Assembly: GCA_900618425.1 (NCBI GenBank)
Contig: UZAN01040170.1
Coordinates: forward strand, 1 to 64,000
DNA from: Echinostoma caproni
Lineage: Eukaryota > Platyhelminthes > Trematoda > Plagiorchiida > Echinostomatidae
Length of the DNA stretch: 64,000 nucleotides
Direction of reading: 5' to 3'
The notes under the pieces are model-generated. The model made no database searches, was not told where the DNA came from, and saw only the letters and a list, made by a program, of their open reading frames with translations. Positions 12,001-24,094 of this stretch are shown here, piece after piece. The position numbers and the translations under genes are program-made. The stretch's first letter is position 1; every line of letters begins with the position of its first letter.

Positions 12001-13779
12001 TTCAACTTGAATCCGAGCACTTTTAATTTTCATTTAAGTATCTTGTTCTTTTCATTATGCGAAACGTAGTGCGCATCATACTCATTTAACTTGGCTATAA
12101 AATAAAACTAACATGTAATAAACCGTCTATTCTAAACACTTTCCCCGTCGTTTTGAATATTGGTGCACCGGGAACTGGTCACCTAAATGCTGAGTCAGTT
12201 CTACCGTTCCGTTGTAATGCGTACAACGTGATGCTAAAAAGAGGACTAAAGCTGCAAATCACTAACTTGAAACCATTTGACTGAGTCTCCTTGAAGACCT
12301 AAAAGGTACGCAATTTAGGAGAAATATATATGAACCGAGCTGTTTGTTGATCGTTACGGCCCAGACAGAGTTCATGTATTTGCTTTTTCGGTCACATTTG
12401 TGGAAGTAATCTTACTTAAAGATATATGCAGAAGTTCCAGTCGATCAATCATGAATCTTATCAAATCTTTTCCGAATAGATTTTCGTTGACACATGTTGT
12501 CACTGAAACGGTAGGCCAGATCATTTGTTGGCACATACAAGACCCGTTCGATCTCTTTGTCCCTCCGCTCCGTTGTCGGCGAAATCGCTAAAGGCCTAGA
12601 TTGTGCTGAACTGATTGATAATATTGCCCAATTGAGAGGAAAAGAACCAGTTTCCTTGGAACTGGAATATATACAAGAGCAAAACAGTAAATGGCGTTTA
12701 AACAATTGAAACATAGGATCCCCTTTATCCAATTAGTTAGAGCGAGGAGAAGACATACTGTGAGATGCTAACAGTTCACTTGCAGCTGCTGTGACACTTA
12801 AGTCGGCAGAACAAATCTGACTCCATCAAAACGGGATCCCGAACACATTCCCGAATGGTTACCACAGTTAATGAAGCAGCACAATCCCAGAGGTCAATAT
12901 GATAAGAGGAACCCAAGGCCATCAATCTCAAAGCATGTCATGATAACTAGACCAGTCGTTGACCTACTTTTGTTGTTCAATCCAGTATTACGCAACATTT
13001 ATGTTTTATCGAAGCAACGCTATTCAATTTACGTAATCCAATATGGTGTGCATACATTTTCTGGCCCAATCAGTCAAATTAAACTGTTTCCCATTAAATC
13101 TTTCTTATATGAAATGAGATGGTTTTACGTCTAGGAGATTGAAAACAATTTGAACATTTAACAGTTTTTGTCTCCTATCCGTTCTGTGGTTTAGCGAATC
13201 GTCAAATTGTCTTGGAATCATGCAAGTGGTTAAAAATGCTGCGACTATTTGGTGACATTCGAATACAAATCAACTAATAACACGTTTCCGATACTTCACC
13301 CACACTCCAGTCACAGTTGTATTATATTGCTCATATTAAATATCAAAGATGGATGAAATGTGTATTCAGCGAGGACACTGGAAGTCAACTAATCATCGAT
13401 GTCATGCACTGCCCTATACATCCGCCTCCATGAGTATGATCATCTCCATTGTGGAGAATCTGAGAGACGACTAGATGAAAAGCCGAAATACGAAATTTAT
13501 TTGCACAAAATATGTAGAAAAAAACAATTTCCACCGCGACAAAATCATTGCACCCCATTGAAATTGCATACCCGACTCGGTCTAAAAACAGATACAGAGG
13601 ATATCTCGAGTTTGAAATTTGACGTGCTAAATGACAACTGTGGTCAGTCAGTCGTTGACAGTCTGGTGTAAGCTGCGATCATGTAATGCCCTGGTAACAG
13701 TGGCCCAATGCTCATGTCACACTTATTGACTTTGAAGGAACAAAGGAATCTAAGTAGGCCACCACAAAACTGACAACCG
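6006..13779. other. Long intergenic stretch, no recognised gene
   Basis: Almost 8 kb with only isolated open frames of up to about 114 codons (for example minus 7144-7488, minus 10335-10661 and plus 7595-7897). None has a recognisable domain, signal peptide, conserved motif or convincing splice partner, and many begin with non-ATG codons. A C9 run lies near 8028. A single undetected exon cannot be excluded. Confidence 0.45.
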
Positions 13780-14590
13780 TGTAACGTTGGAAGAGGCTTG
13801 CTGATAATGAGAAATCCGGAATTGATGTCTTTCGGGAGATCAATGTCAGCCCACAGAAAGTAGCCAGACGATGTGGTAGGTCCAGAAACACTGTGGTATG
13901 AATAATAAACCTAGGAAAATTATCAAACAGCCATAGAAGGATTGAACGGAAAAAGCGCTCCCTGATAAAGTTAAATTCTGACTGTTACGAATGATCTCAA
14001 ACTCAGCGTCTGATATAAAACCGTGTTCTATTTAAAAATTTCAATGAGAGAAACGGCAACACTCAAGACGGCCCCGCGGACGAAAGGTAAAGATACATGA
14101 CCCTGGCAACTTTACGGGAACAGAAAACCCTCTACTGTGAGCTGGAACGTATTTAACTCAGAAAAACAAATGTAATTTGATCTACGTTCGCGACAAAAAG
14201 TAATTTTATCTAAATGGATCAGATGTGTGGAACAACTACTGACATAATATGCATGAAGGAGAGCGGTACATCAGAAGGCCTAATAGCGGTAGAAACTGGA
14301 GAAACTGCCCAATAGCACTGCCCACTCACATCTGAAAAAATGTTGGTTATTATTTCGCGGTATAAAAACGATGGTGTGGCTTTGGTGCAGCCCAGATTTG
14401 AACCCAACTGAAAACATCTGGGCTGTTCTTACCCGAAAGATGTACCAACACTCCCGAGTTTGGACCACAGAGCACGAATTAGAGACATCGGTGATTGGGG
14501 CGCCAATGAATATTCACACGGACCTGATAAGAAATCCTATGCAAATTATGCCGAGAAAAGGGCAGGGTTAGGGAAAGCTGATGCGATTGG
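13780..14590 (+). pseudogene. Degenerate Tc1/mariner transposase
   Basis: Transposase catalyses cut-and-paste movement of Tc1-type elements. Three segments of the family layout appear in order on the plus strand. Near 13800-13920 a helix-turn-helix segment reads like ISPQKVARRCGRSRNTV. Near 14190-14230 is a residue of the KSNF...DQM block that precedes the second catalytic Asp in the family. At 14371-14571 the C-terminal block WCSPDLNPTENIWAVL is clear, including the third acidic residue of the triad (the E of TEN), followed by RNPMQIMPRKGQG as in the family end. Stops and frameshifts separate the segments (for example after RNTVV and around 13990), so the copy is dead. Terminal inverted repeats could not be paired by eye. 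Transposon identity is confident; the exact ends are not. Confidence 0.82.
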
Positions 14591-15040
14591 CATTAAACAT
14601 ACTTTGATTGGCAAATTCTAGGGGAAATTCAATATTTTTGTCGCGGGATTTATTTACTAACAATTGCTGTGTTCAGGGTTGGGCGATGAGCGGTTCCTGA
14701 TGATCATCCCGTCCTTGCTCCAAGCTTCTTCTATTGGGGCAGGGAGTTTGAAATCAGCCGTGTCATTATTTTGTTATCACTGGAGTTTTGGTTTTTCTCG
14801 TCACACCCAACCTCTGGACATACTTTCGTATCAATTACGGTGACCTCAATGATAACCTAAAACGCGCTCAGTTTAATTTCCGTAAGAGTATCCGTGGAAT
14901 ATGCCAACAAACCGTCCTTAGGTGCTTTTTTCGTTTTGTGAGAAATAAGCTCAAAAGGATCACCGAAAATTCACATGGCAAACGGAAAAACATGGAGCTG
15001 GCTGGAAAGTTGCACTTGAGCACCGAACCCTGAACAGCAT
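14591..15040. other. Spacer between Tc1 remnant and LINE
   Basis: No conserved domain. A plus-strand open frame at 14788-15033 lies just upstream of the LINE endonuclease and could be the remains of LINE 5' sequence, but it shows no familiar motif. Confidence 0.4.
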
Positions 15041-15720
15041 TGGTTTTCCGATCATTTTGTCGTCGAATTCCTGCTCAATTCTTTCTAAGCTATCGGACAT
15101 TGATCTTCTGATTCACTACAGTGTGTACTCCAAAAGTTGTGTGCTACTTTTCCAAGAATCTTGCTTACAAGAATTTGTCGAGGACGAATTGATTCAGATC
15201 GAAGGCTTCCAATGATTTCGAGCAGATAGACTTCCAGGTAGGATAACTAAAGGTGGAGGCGTCATCACTTATGTGCGCCGGTCGTGGTATCACTGCACCA
15301 AATGCATATTCGCTCACTACACAAAACATTTCNAAACATTTCTTGTATTTCTGTAGAATGTAAACCACGTTTTCTCCTGCGTCACTCTTCGATCATCTTC
15401 TGAAACCTATACATCACTCCTGATTGTACTCCTGGTGAGTGGTCTACCTTCCTGGATGTATTTTATCCCATCATATTGGAGAAATCTGTCACATCTGTAT
15501 TGATCGTTGCTGGCGATTTCGACAGATCTGATGTGAGTTTTTACACACTGATGTCACTTCAGAACATTGTTACTATTTCCACTCAAAATGATGCCTCCTT
15601 GGACCATTTTTTCGTTAACAAACCATCTTTTTTCCCTGCCTTCAAACGTGCACCAGTAGGCAATTCCGATCACTGTCTGATTAAAGTTTTATCTACGATG
15701 TATGGTAAATGCAAGCAATA
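15041..15720 (+). pseudogene. LINE apurinic-like endonuclease domain (degenerate)
   Basis: The endonuclease nicks target DNA for target-primed reverse transcription. Translated across frames, the segment has the family's order of motifs: an LSDIDLL-type start near 15090, a cQESCL..E motif where the family has xxETWL, a RADRLPGRITKGGGVITYV-type block near 15215-15275, then AGDFDRSD near 15508, LDHFFVN near 15600 and GNSDHCLI near 15658-15680 (the family's GDFN, D-H and SDH motifs). Stops, frameshifts and a single N at 15333 interrupt it. The N lies inside a duplicated 9-base word, so one break may be an assembly error. It belongs with the reverse transcriptase downstream. Confidence 0.78.
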
Positions 15721-15727
15721 AATCCTG

Positions 15728-16500
15728 ATGAAGAACGATGCATTTAAGATACGTTTACGACAAAATCATCTGACCAATTTGATGATGGTTGGCGGTGCGG
15801 ACTTACAACAACTCTTCGACCCTGATATTTCAGTATTCTGTGAGAACCTTACCAATTACCTCAACTATTGTTACGATTTGTGCTACCCTCAAGAAAGGAT
15901 TTACCTAAAGCCCAACCGCTTCATCTCCGATAGAGTAAAATGGTTACGAAGTCTGAAAGAAAGGGCGTATCGCTCGAGAGATAAACTGATGGTCAGATCT
16001 GTCAACTTTCACAACTTTCAGAAGCGAGATAGCCCATCTCAATCAATTGTATGCTGACACCGTGCTAGGAGATAAATCCTGCCGTCAGGTTTGGAACGGA
16101 CTGAACTTGGACTGAACTTGTGGTCGTTCAACTTTACCTAATACAGTCTCATGTGATATCAATGAGCTCAACAAATCATTTGCTTCAGTGAAAAACGTTG
16201 TGCAAGCTTTACTGAGTCCAAACACAACGTCACTTGATTTCCACCCTTCTGTGTCTGTCACAATAGAGAAAGTTTTAAAGCAGTCAAATAGTGTCAATGG
16301 AAATAAATCCGCTGGTCCTGATGGGTTATCCCCAGTGGTCCTTAAAACATGTGCAAACCACCTCGCACAAACCGTTTTCATTTATCTTTAATACATGTCT
16401 GTCAGAAGGAAGACTAGTTAACACATGGCATGACGTTCGCATCACTCCAGTAACTAACAAAGAAAAAGGTAAGTTTCGGTCTATTGCTTGATCTTCAGTA
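15728..16500 (+). pseudogene. LINE linker and N-terminal reverse transcriptase
   Basis: This part joins the endonuclease to the RT. The stretch 15728-16057 (about 109 codons) covers the linker seen in CR1/Jockey-type elements, with a KWLRSLKERAYRSRDK segment. At 16188-16391 comes the RT start, with NGNKSAGPDGLSPVVLK, the family's (K/N)-S-x-G-P-D-G-L signature. A frame change near 16380 then leads into NTCLSEGRLVNTWHDV and KGKFRSIA, where the family has W..A.V.PI.KKG....NYRPI. Several frameshifts show the copy is not functional. Confidence 0.82.
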
Positions 16501-17690
16501 TTACTTAAGACTTTTGAGCGTATTACTATTAAGCACCTATCCTCCAATCTTGATTTTCGTGATTCCAATCAGTTTGCTTATTGTAAGCGTCGCTCTACTT
16601 TAGATGCGGTGGCTTGTCTGATACATTCTATTTTATCCACTATAGACCAAAAACACAAAATTGTTCACGTTTGTTTCTTGGACTACAGACGCGTTTAACT
16701 CTGTCGACAGAAACATCGTATTGACACCGTTACGGCAACATAATCTCCCGCCACATCTTTTGAATTGGATGCACGACTATTTTACCGACCGACGCCAACT
16801 GATTTGTCTCAATAGTATTAGGTCTTCTACTGTTACTGTAAACCAGAGTGTAATTTTATTCCCTTTTCTGTTCTCCTTTTATATCCAGAATTTGCCAGTC
16901 ATCCCAAATGTTTTCACTTTCAAATATGCCGATGATTTAGTAGTTGGTGGTGCATCTCACACCAACAACCCGTCAACTAACCCCCTTCAATCAGCCATAA
17001 ATTCCATTTCTGAATGGTCCGATGGTGTTAACCTTTCTTTAAACCCCAACAAATGCATTGAAGTTTTGTTTTCCATTGACCGTAGGCTATCAGCTCTTTC
17101 TGGTTCATCTTTTCTCAATATTTTAATCAATACCCTAAAAGTTAAAAGGTCAAAACACTTCAAATATCTTGGATGTTTTATGTCCGCTGATCTCAAATGG
17201 TCCCATCACGTAGAACAAACATTTCTTAAAGTCAAAAAGTTGACCTTTTATATTTCGCGCCTTCGACATCTGAGGGTGCCATTGTGCATCCTCGCCAAAT
17301 TTATTTTCTCATGCGTTTTATGCCGTTGGACCTACTGCTCTCCCGTTATCTTTCCCGGTCTACTGTCTAAGGATTGCATATTAACTAGACGCTCTCTGAA
17401 AAGCACCTCTAGATATGGAGCTGTATCTTATGAGGAGCTGGTTGATTCCATTGTCAACCAACACCTGATTGCGTGTGAACGTCTGTGACTCCATCTTGTC
17501 CGATGCGTCACATCCCTTACACACAGCTCTATCCAGCTCCATTTCAACTTCTGTAAACCGCAATAAATTTAAACCTTTATATACTCGTGCTACTACTTTT
17601 CACAACTCCGTTATACCTTACCTTTCACGTTTGTTGGTTTCTAGGAAGCGAATATCAAACGAACTTATACACAGTCTAATGTAAATTTCC
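16501..17690 (+). pseudogene. LINE reverse transcriptase, palm and C-terminal part
   Basis: Reverse transcriptase of a CR1/Jockey-like non-LTR element. The part before 16661 reads QFAYCKRRSTLDAVA in another frame, matching the family's QF-x-F/Y-R-x-G-R-S-T. The open frame 16661-17488 (275 codons) carries motif A as TDAFNSVDR (16685-16715), the FLFSFYIQNLP segment, and the catalytic YADD at 16925-16936 (residues 89-92). After this come the thumb-like NLSLNPNKCIEVLF and KHFKYLGCFMSADLKWSHHV blocks. The usual GVPQGS segment between motifs A and C is missing, probably by a small deletion. Motif A is entered by a frameshift near 16683. A tail to about 17690 (NSVIPYLSRLLVSRKR) in another frame completes the domain. 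The copy is fairly young but inactive. Confidence 0.92.
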
Positions 17691-20550
17691 ATAATGACAT
17701 TTTCCTTAATTTTTGCGCGTTCTCGGTTTCCGATTCATTATGATCTCAGTAACCATTTGTCATATCTTAAAGCTCATTTTTAATAGAGTGCAATGCCAAA
17801 ACAAAAGTGATACCATTATTTTCACAGAAAATTCTGACCACATTGGATGAATAAAGTGAACTCTTGACCTGAGTTGATTTGACTTGGGTTGAAGAACACC
17901 CTTTGCCATTGTAGGTGCCAAATCGAATTCCCGCGCTCAAGGTTGGTCGCTCTGCTGCGATTAGTTGCATTGCCGAAAATAAAAACATTTTGCTAGTCCT
18001 ACCGCACTTTTTGCAACACTTTTCAGGAGTAACGTTGAAACCTGGCGAATTCAATGGTGGATGAAATTCGTAATCCACGATTCCACTGACCGAAACGCAT
18101 GCCAAACATTAAGTTCAGCTCTGATGCATTAATAAAGTTATCGAAGACATGGTTGTTCCACGAACCTTCTCGAGAATCATTGAATAGGAATGTGCTGTAT
18201 CAGAAAACAAAGCACAAACAAGAGCAGTTTAACTATAGTGTGTGAAATGTTAGTCAGATCATCCGCAGCCAGACTGTGAATGCTTGAATTAACGACACAA
18301 TACAATCAATGAACCCCTCGATGAATTTCCCTGTTTTTCCTGTCATATCTGCATGCGCCGAGAAATTTAGACGCATTGAATCTTGTCTTACTGCGTGATC
18401 CTGAGGACATTTCTCGATGTGGTTTGTCTCGGGATTGTTTCCCATCACCGATCATCCGCCATTTTCAACATATCATTTTTGATTGAATTAAGGTACAGTG
18501 TGATCGCAGAGAAGAACTTTCGTGCTAAACTGTAAACGAATTAATACGAAAACTAAAATATCACGACTGAAGGTTAGGTAATCAGGGGAAGCTCTGTGGT
18601 CTCTGGAACTATCGTATAACAGTTCTATCCCATTTCTTTCATCTCTGTACAAGCCTACTCTTTTAGTTTTTATCCTTTTACTGTGTCAGCCAGGTTCCAT
18701 GATGGATGTGTTTAAGCGGTTAGTGGTGATGACCACCACTCGCCTTTTACATCTTTTTCAAAATTTCATCGTCTATCGATACTGTTGAATCATTAAAATG
18801 ACCAACCGATAATATCAAAGGGTACTGAAAATTCTGTGGTCTTGTGAAAAAGCTATTTTCGTTTACTGACTAACGATCCGTTTGGGCCTCAGAAGGAGGT
18901 GTTATTCAGTAATCTATATCGTCATTGGTTGCAACCATATGATGGTAGGAATAGGTATGAATGACTGCAATGTGAGTGAACAAGAAGCTGATGATTTGAA
19001 TAGCTCTCAAATTCAATACGATCACTAGCTTTTCGGACCAACATACGAAGACGTTTGCTGGTTACAACAGGTATTTCCGGTAAAAACTCGCCAACTCAAT
19101 ACACTATCTCTTCATTGGTTTCACCCTCGGATGGCGTAAAGTGGTCTGAATGACTTAATCGAAATCGCGAGTGACTGAAATCTTTTATAGATGAGTTCAT
19201 GGAGCCGTTTGTTTTGCCATTTGATGTATCGGTGAATCTTGATTTGATAAATTGGTTTGGTTCTAGTTTTCAAACACATACAATCACACGCAAGTCACGT
19301 GCATAGGCTTTGTACTTTTGTTAATAAATAAAACTGAAAATCGCGGAAACATTTACTTGGGCTTTAATGCTTCTGTATATAAAAAGAGCTTATTCTGAAG
19401 AACACCCACTGGAGTTTTCCAAAACTTTGTGTGGTTGGTCAATAAGAAACACTGAGCTACTGTTTGGTGCGTGTTGAAGTTCACTAGTGGTGCATGCCTC
19501 TGTAGAGATTGGAACTGTGAACTATCGGATCCGCAGTCGAAGCCCTCAGACTGGAACTGTACAGTCGACGAAGGACGTGTCGAGCGCGTGGTTATGTGAA
19601 GTAAATATGTTTTTATTTGATTCAGTGTGAAGACAGACACCCTATACTGTGTGTAGGGAATAAATAAGCGTCCAATAGGTGAGACTCATGTGAAGCAACA
19701 CATGGATCATTACGCCTATGGATTCGAAAGGAATTAAACTAGAAAGTACCCAATACGCACAATTATTTTAAGTCATAGGTCTGCATATACCTTCTTTATT
19801 ATGAACAACGTAACCACTCATAGTATTTAGGTTTGATTTGCATCTGCCACCGAGTTGGAGAAAAAATGTACACTTTTAGAGGTGCTTCGAAATCCAGTGC
19901 ACTGTGTGAGTGAAGATATAAGAAATGGTTAGGATTACGTTTCGTTAGCTTCAAGAAATTTTGCATACCTTTGACCTATCTCATCTGCATCATATGCGTG
20001 CAACATTTATTTCTTCTTTATGGTGGTAGATAACACCCTTCGGTTGTCAGGGTTACTCTCAGGTGACAGTAATTAATAATTCTTCATTGGTAATGCTGAA
20101 AATAAAATTAGCGAAAGGCACTCGGAAACATTTACTATGATGCTTGTCAAACAGCCGAGGGAACCAGTCATTTTAACGTTGTGATCTAATCTTAACCAAA
20201 TGGCAATATAGTTCGATATGCACCAAAGGAAAAAGAATAGGTGGCAACCGAAGTTGCATTAACAGGTCAAGCGTGTTTTTTTCTTTTGATCGGGAGATGG
20301 GCAACGCATTAGCATGAAGAGAACATAAAGACTGTATCTACGGTCTCCCCTTATCGCTATATTTCTTCCACGGAACCGTATTTTTGAAAAACACCTGATC
20401 ACTGACGTTACAAAATTGCATTTAAGTAGTTTGCATTTATGTAGAATATCAAGCTTGGATTAGCCCTTTCGATTGTTCAGAGGCACCAGACACTCTTGAT
20501 TGTCTTCGATGTGGGTTTCCTTCCTTGGGAGATCGTTGATTCATCACGAG
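17691..20550. other. Intergenic stretch, nothing recognised
   Basis: Only short unrecognised open frames (for example minus 17767-18105 and minus 19353-19640). The minus frame at 17767-18105 contains a duplicated STQVKSTQVKS from a small tandem repeat near 17870 (acctgagttgatttgacttg). No domain or SINE was identified. Confidence 0.45.
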
Positions 20551-20551
20551 G

Positions 20552-20840
20552 TGATTACATTCAAATGCGATGGAAATGTTTGTGATAACCGACAAAGAGC
20601 ATTGACGATCACCGTCGACCGTGTAGCCCAGGGGTAAGGGTTTAAAGTCCCAACCCGAGTTCGAGTTCTGACAGGGACGCAAAACGTACGCACTGCTGAC
20701 GAGTCCCAAACAGGAAGAAACAGCTCTCCAGTGCTCTTTGTCGGTTATCACAAACATTTTCATCCCATGTAAACAATGATCAGCTCATTTTAATACTGGA
20801 GTGGCCACTGACAAATAATTCCATCGCATTTGAATTTACA
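20552..20840 (+). mobile_element. Inverted-repeat element with a tRNA-like core, copy 1
   Basis: A 31-bp arm at 20574-20604 is the reverse complement of 20729-20759 with one mismatch (core gacaaagagc / gctctttgtc). The arms continue with ccatcgcatttgaa-type sequence: inverted at 20552-20573, and present near 20757-20775 and again at 20819-20840. Between the arms, 20619-20690 looks tRNA-derived, with gtgtagcccaggggtaaggg resembling an A box and gagttcgagttc resembling a B box. This could be a SINE whose tRNA head lies inside flanking repeat DNA, or a MITE. A related degenerate copy lies at 40672-40910. Confidence 0.72.
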
Positions 20841-21589
20841 TTCATGTTTTTTTAGAGGTATTTTTTATCTAAGCTGCTCGTATATCAAAGCAGTCATGTG
20901 CTCTATTGTTCTGTGGATGAAAAAGAAAAGGCTTATTTAGCACATATGACGACATAAAAGATTGTCGTTAGGGGGATGACCACAACTAATCCTTAAAAGG
21001 GTACAAATAAATATTCCGTATTTCCAGAGTCTAGTCCATATTCCATAGTCTAGTGCCAACGTAGATCAACTTTTTGTACACGGGTGATGAATCGATTGAA
21101 TTGGAATGCATCCCTTAAAAATATCGCATGAATAAGATAATTTCATACATATTACTGCTAATTTTACTCACAATAAGCGTGCTCACAGGTGGCCAAAGAT
21201 CTATGCCAAAAGCCTACATATGCGTAACAGGGGAGGCCTAATCTAAGCTAAATACTTGTAGGAATTTAATTAGTAACTTGCTGAATAAAGTTAGAAGAAA
21301 GCCGTTATACTTCTTTTGCCTCTCATTATATATTTCTATCTGTCTCAGTTGAACCAATATGCCTCCATGATAAGTAACCACGTGCTCTGACCAAATAACC
21401 TATCTACTCTCAGCCAACAGCGTCCCGAGTTTGAAACTTACTCGGTAAACCGCCTGAATATGTATATATCAGTAAGAAAAGCCATCCACCATTCACATAA
21501 ATCTACATCAAAAATATTAAACCCATGAGACCTCATTATCTCTGCTCCCATATGAACAATCATCACAACATTCTGCTTTTATGTAGCGC
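20841..21589. other. Intergenic stretch, nothing recognised
   Basis: AT-rich sequence with no open frame of note. The short pair cggtttgaaac/aaaccgcc near 21430-21455 is not long enough to interpret. Confidence 0.45.
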
Positions 21590-21722
21590 TTGCGCTAGAG
21601 TAGGTCTGTCTGTCGACGTGTTTCGCTGCTGCTTGCTAACCGGCCTAAAAACCGGCTACATATGTCTCCTCTTTAAATAAACGTACTTTTTAGTTCACCG
21701 AGCGATTATTGACCTACACAGT
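21590..21722 (+). repeat. Possible solo LTR or LTR fragment
   Basis: The segment begins tagcgcttgcgctagag and ends near cctacaca. It contains an aaccggcctaaaaaccgg hairpin-like stretch followed by an aataaacgtac polyadenylation-like motif, which is the usual order near the 3' end of short gypsy LTRs. No second LTR or internal coding region is visible nearby, so this is a weak call. Confidence 0.25.
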
Positions 21723-22347
21723 CGGCATACAACCAGGATACCATTGTTGAGATCAGTTGTAACACGTGCGAAATTGATGTGGACTGGCCGTCCCTCTGAC
21801 TGCCCCTTCATCTCAAATCCTCAATTCATTCAGTCAAACGCTTTATCTTGACAATGAAGTTCCCATCGATTCTCTGCGTAACATTTCCCTGGCGGTTTTA
21901 CGGAAGCTAATCCCATACAAATGATTTTAGTTTCACCTTCATTAGCCTATTCTAATCTACTTACTACTTCAGTAGTATGAATGTTCCATAAGGTTCCTAG
22001 TGATAACAGATCAGCCTGAGATACGGAATACATGATTAACCTTCCGATTGTCCAAAACCCAGATGGAGAAAACCTGATTGATAAAAAATGATTTTTTAAT
22101 GTAATGATTACACAAATACAAAACTAGAAATGTAACTATACAAAGGTGTTGTACAGGAGGTAGAAAATTGGTTGAAGGTGTGGTTCAGCGGAATGTGGGT
22201 TCGCGATAGCAGCGTTGTCACTGCAGAATGAAGAGGAGGAGAGATGGGTGCACGTGGAGTGAGGAAGAGGTAGAATGTGTGAATCAAATTCTATGCATAG
22301 GCTCACTTGACGATGGAATGTAACTTTTTGACGGTAAATGGACTCAC
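21723..22347. other. 3' flank of the sulfotransferase gene
   Basis: Downstream of the minus-strand sulfotransferase gene. It would hold its 3' untranslated region, but no obvious AATAAA signal was fixed by eye. No other gene was recognised. Confidence 0.4.
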
Positions 22348-23740
22348 TTAACGCACTATATTTGGTCCACTGAGGTGACAGATTGTCAGAAACGCAAACA
22401 CACAAAATAGAGCAAAAGAGAGTAGAAAAAGTAGGCTATCTAGCCATCGACCATTTCGATAAAATCCAATAATCACCTTGCTCATATCGGCTCTTTTGTT
22501 CAGATGTGGGAATTTGGTGATCCCGTTTGGTTGTGGCCTATCCAGAAACTCGCACAACGGATCCCAACCGTCCTTCACGTTGTAAATCAACAGACGATCA
22601 GCTGGAACTGTGGCGATCACCTGGTCGTTCCATTCTTGATATGCCTTCATCAATTCGAAATCTGTCAGCTCGTTGAATGTGGTACCCAGAGTTTGGGAAA
22701 ACATCAGTTTGTGCAACTCGGGTAAATTTTTGATCCCTCGAAGCCAGTAGTATAGACGATCTCCCCAACTGAGGCGACCAACTAGAATGGGGGATAAGGT
22801 TGTGACTCTACAGCTCTGGACCCACTCGTAGGGATCTTTCACGGTTAATATAACCTGACCACATGGAAAACAAAATGGAAATATATTTTGTTACAATGCA
22901 ATTTATTACGGTTGACACAAAATATGTCAAAGTAGGAAATGGGTATTTATCACAATGCGTAAATACTTAAGGCAATTCCAATTATGCAACTGAGACCAAT
23001 GACAGACTTGACGGTCACGCATTTTTAACACAACATTTTGACGTGTAGTTCCAAATCTTTGGGTTACTATTATCATTCATATTATCAAGATTGTGACAGA
23101 CTGTGATTGTCGGATGCATTGAAGATGGTAACGACCAGTCATCCGGTTATCCAGAACAGTTTAATGTAAGTAAGGTTTATAACCCTTATATTTCATTTCA
23201 TCCTTTTAATCAATAGGTGAAGAACTGGTAGCTATCAAATACCTTACTACAGAATGAATCTGAACTATGCTTCAAGAGATTTCCATGTCAAGGGAACCTG
23301 CAAACACAGGTCGTTAACTTGTTGAATCAATTAAAAACAACCACAGGGGGAAAAACTCACTTTGGCATTTGGGAACATAGCCATTAACTCTTTGTAGAAT
23401 GCACATGTAGGATAATCTACCGCGGTCGTGTACCCTTGATAGAGGTGTTGAAGCATTTTCTCAAACGGCATTCCGGGTGCGTGTCCAGAGGCTAGCTGGC
23501 TATGAGAGGTTGGTCTTCGTGTCAGAGCTTGAATCCACATTCTGATGTGCGATTGTTTGTGTTTGAAAGCCACCTCTGACATATGGTAACAAGGTGAATG
23601 GTACAACAATTCGAGTGCTCTTTTTAAACTTGTTGTGCCTGTACGCATCAGGCCAGCACCGATCACTTCCAGGTTTGAAGAAGACTTTACGATCGCTAAT
23701 GGTTTGGTGTGTGTGGTGGGTTTTACGAAAATTGGGGATA
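22348..23740 (-). CDS. Sulfotransferase-family protein (P-loop, Sulfotransfer_4 type), core exons
   Basis: Members of this P-loop family resemble enzymes that move a sulfuryl group from PAPS to an acceptor; the acceptor here is unknown. The first core exon runs from 23684 or 23740 down to 23361. It carries NLEVIGAGLMRTGTTSLKRAL (PAPS-binding loop), CYHMSEV and AVDYPTCAFYKELMAMFPNAK, all typical of the family. It ends at a GTGAGT donor. The next exon, 22854-22348, starts after a CAG acceptor in the same phase (phase 0), so NAK joins VILTVKDPYEWV exactly as in relatives. It continues with RLLIYNVKDGWDPLCEFL, then FPHLNKRADM, a hydrophobic segment LDSLLFLLSFALFCVFAF (a likely C-terminal membrane anchor) and a stop. 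The intron is 506 bp. No frameshift is seen, so this is probably an intact gene. The 5' border of the first core exon is uncertain: the best polypyrimidine-CAG acceptor (start 23740) does not match the phase of the upstream exon, while 23684 does. Confidence 0.9.
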
Positions 23741-24094
23741 CTGGAATAGAGGGTGACACAATAGGAGAAAAGAAATCACCATTGACGCGACTGACAAGGA
23801 ACAAGTTAAAATGAACTTCACATTCAGATTTATCTCGCATGGGGTTCTGTTGCAGAAGTAATGTTCTGGTGAGTTTCTTATTGTGTAATAATGTAAATTG
23901 AAAGAATTCAGCGGAAGATTTAGCCTGAATGACAACAAAGAAGTTCTAGTTCGTTTAAACAATAACAAAATCATGGATAGTATTTTTAATTTCAGCCTTT
24001 CTGTCGTAGATTCTCACGACTGATTCTTTTTAGCTAATTATGTATAAGTCATATCATGTAAATACTGAGATAGAGGGCAAGATCCAAAAATTAC

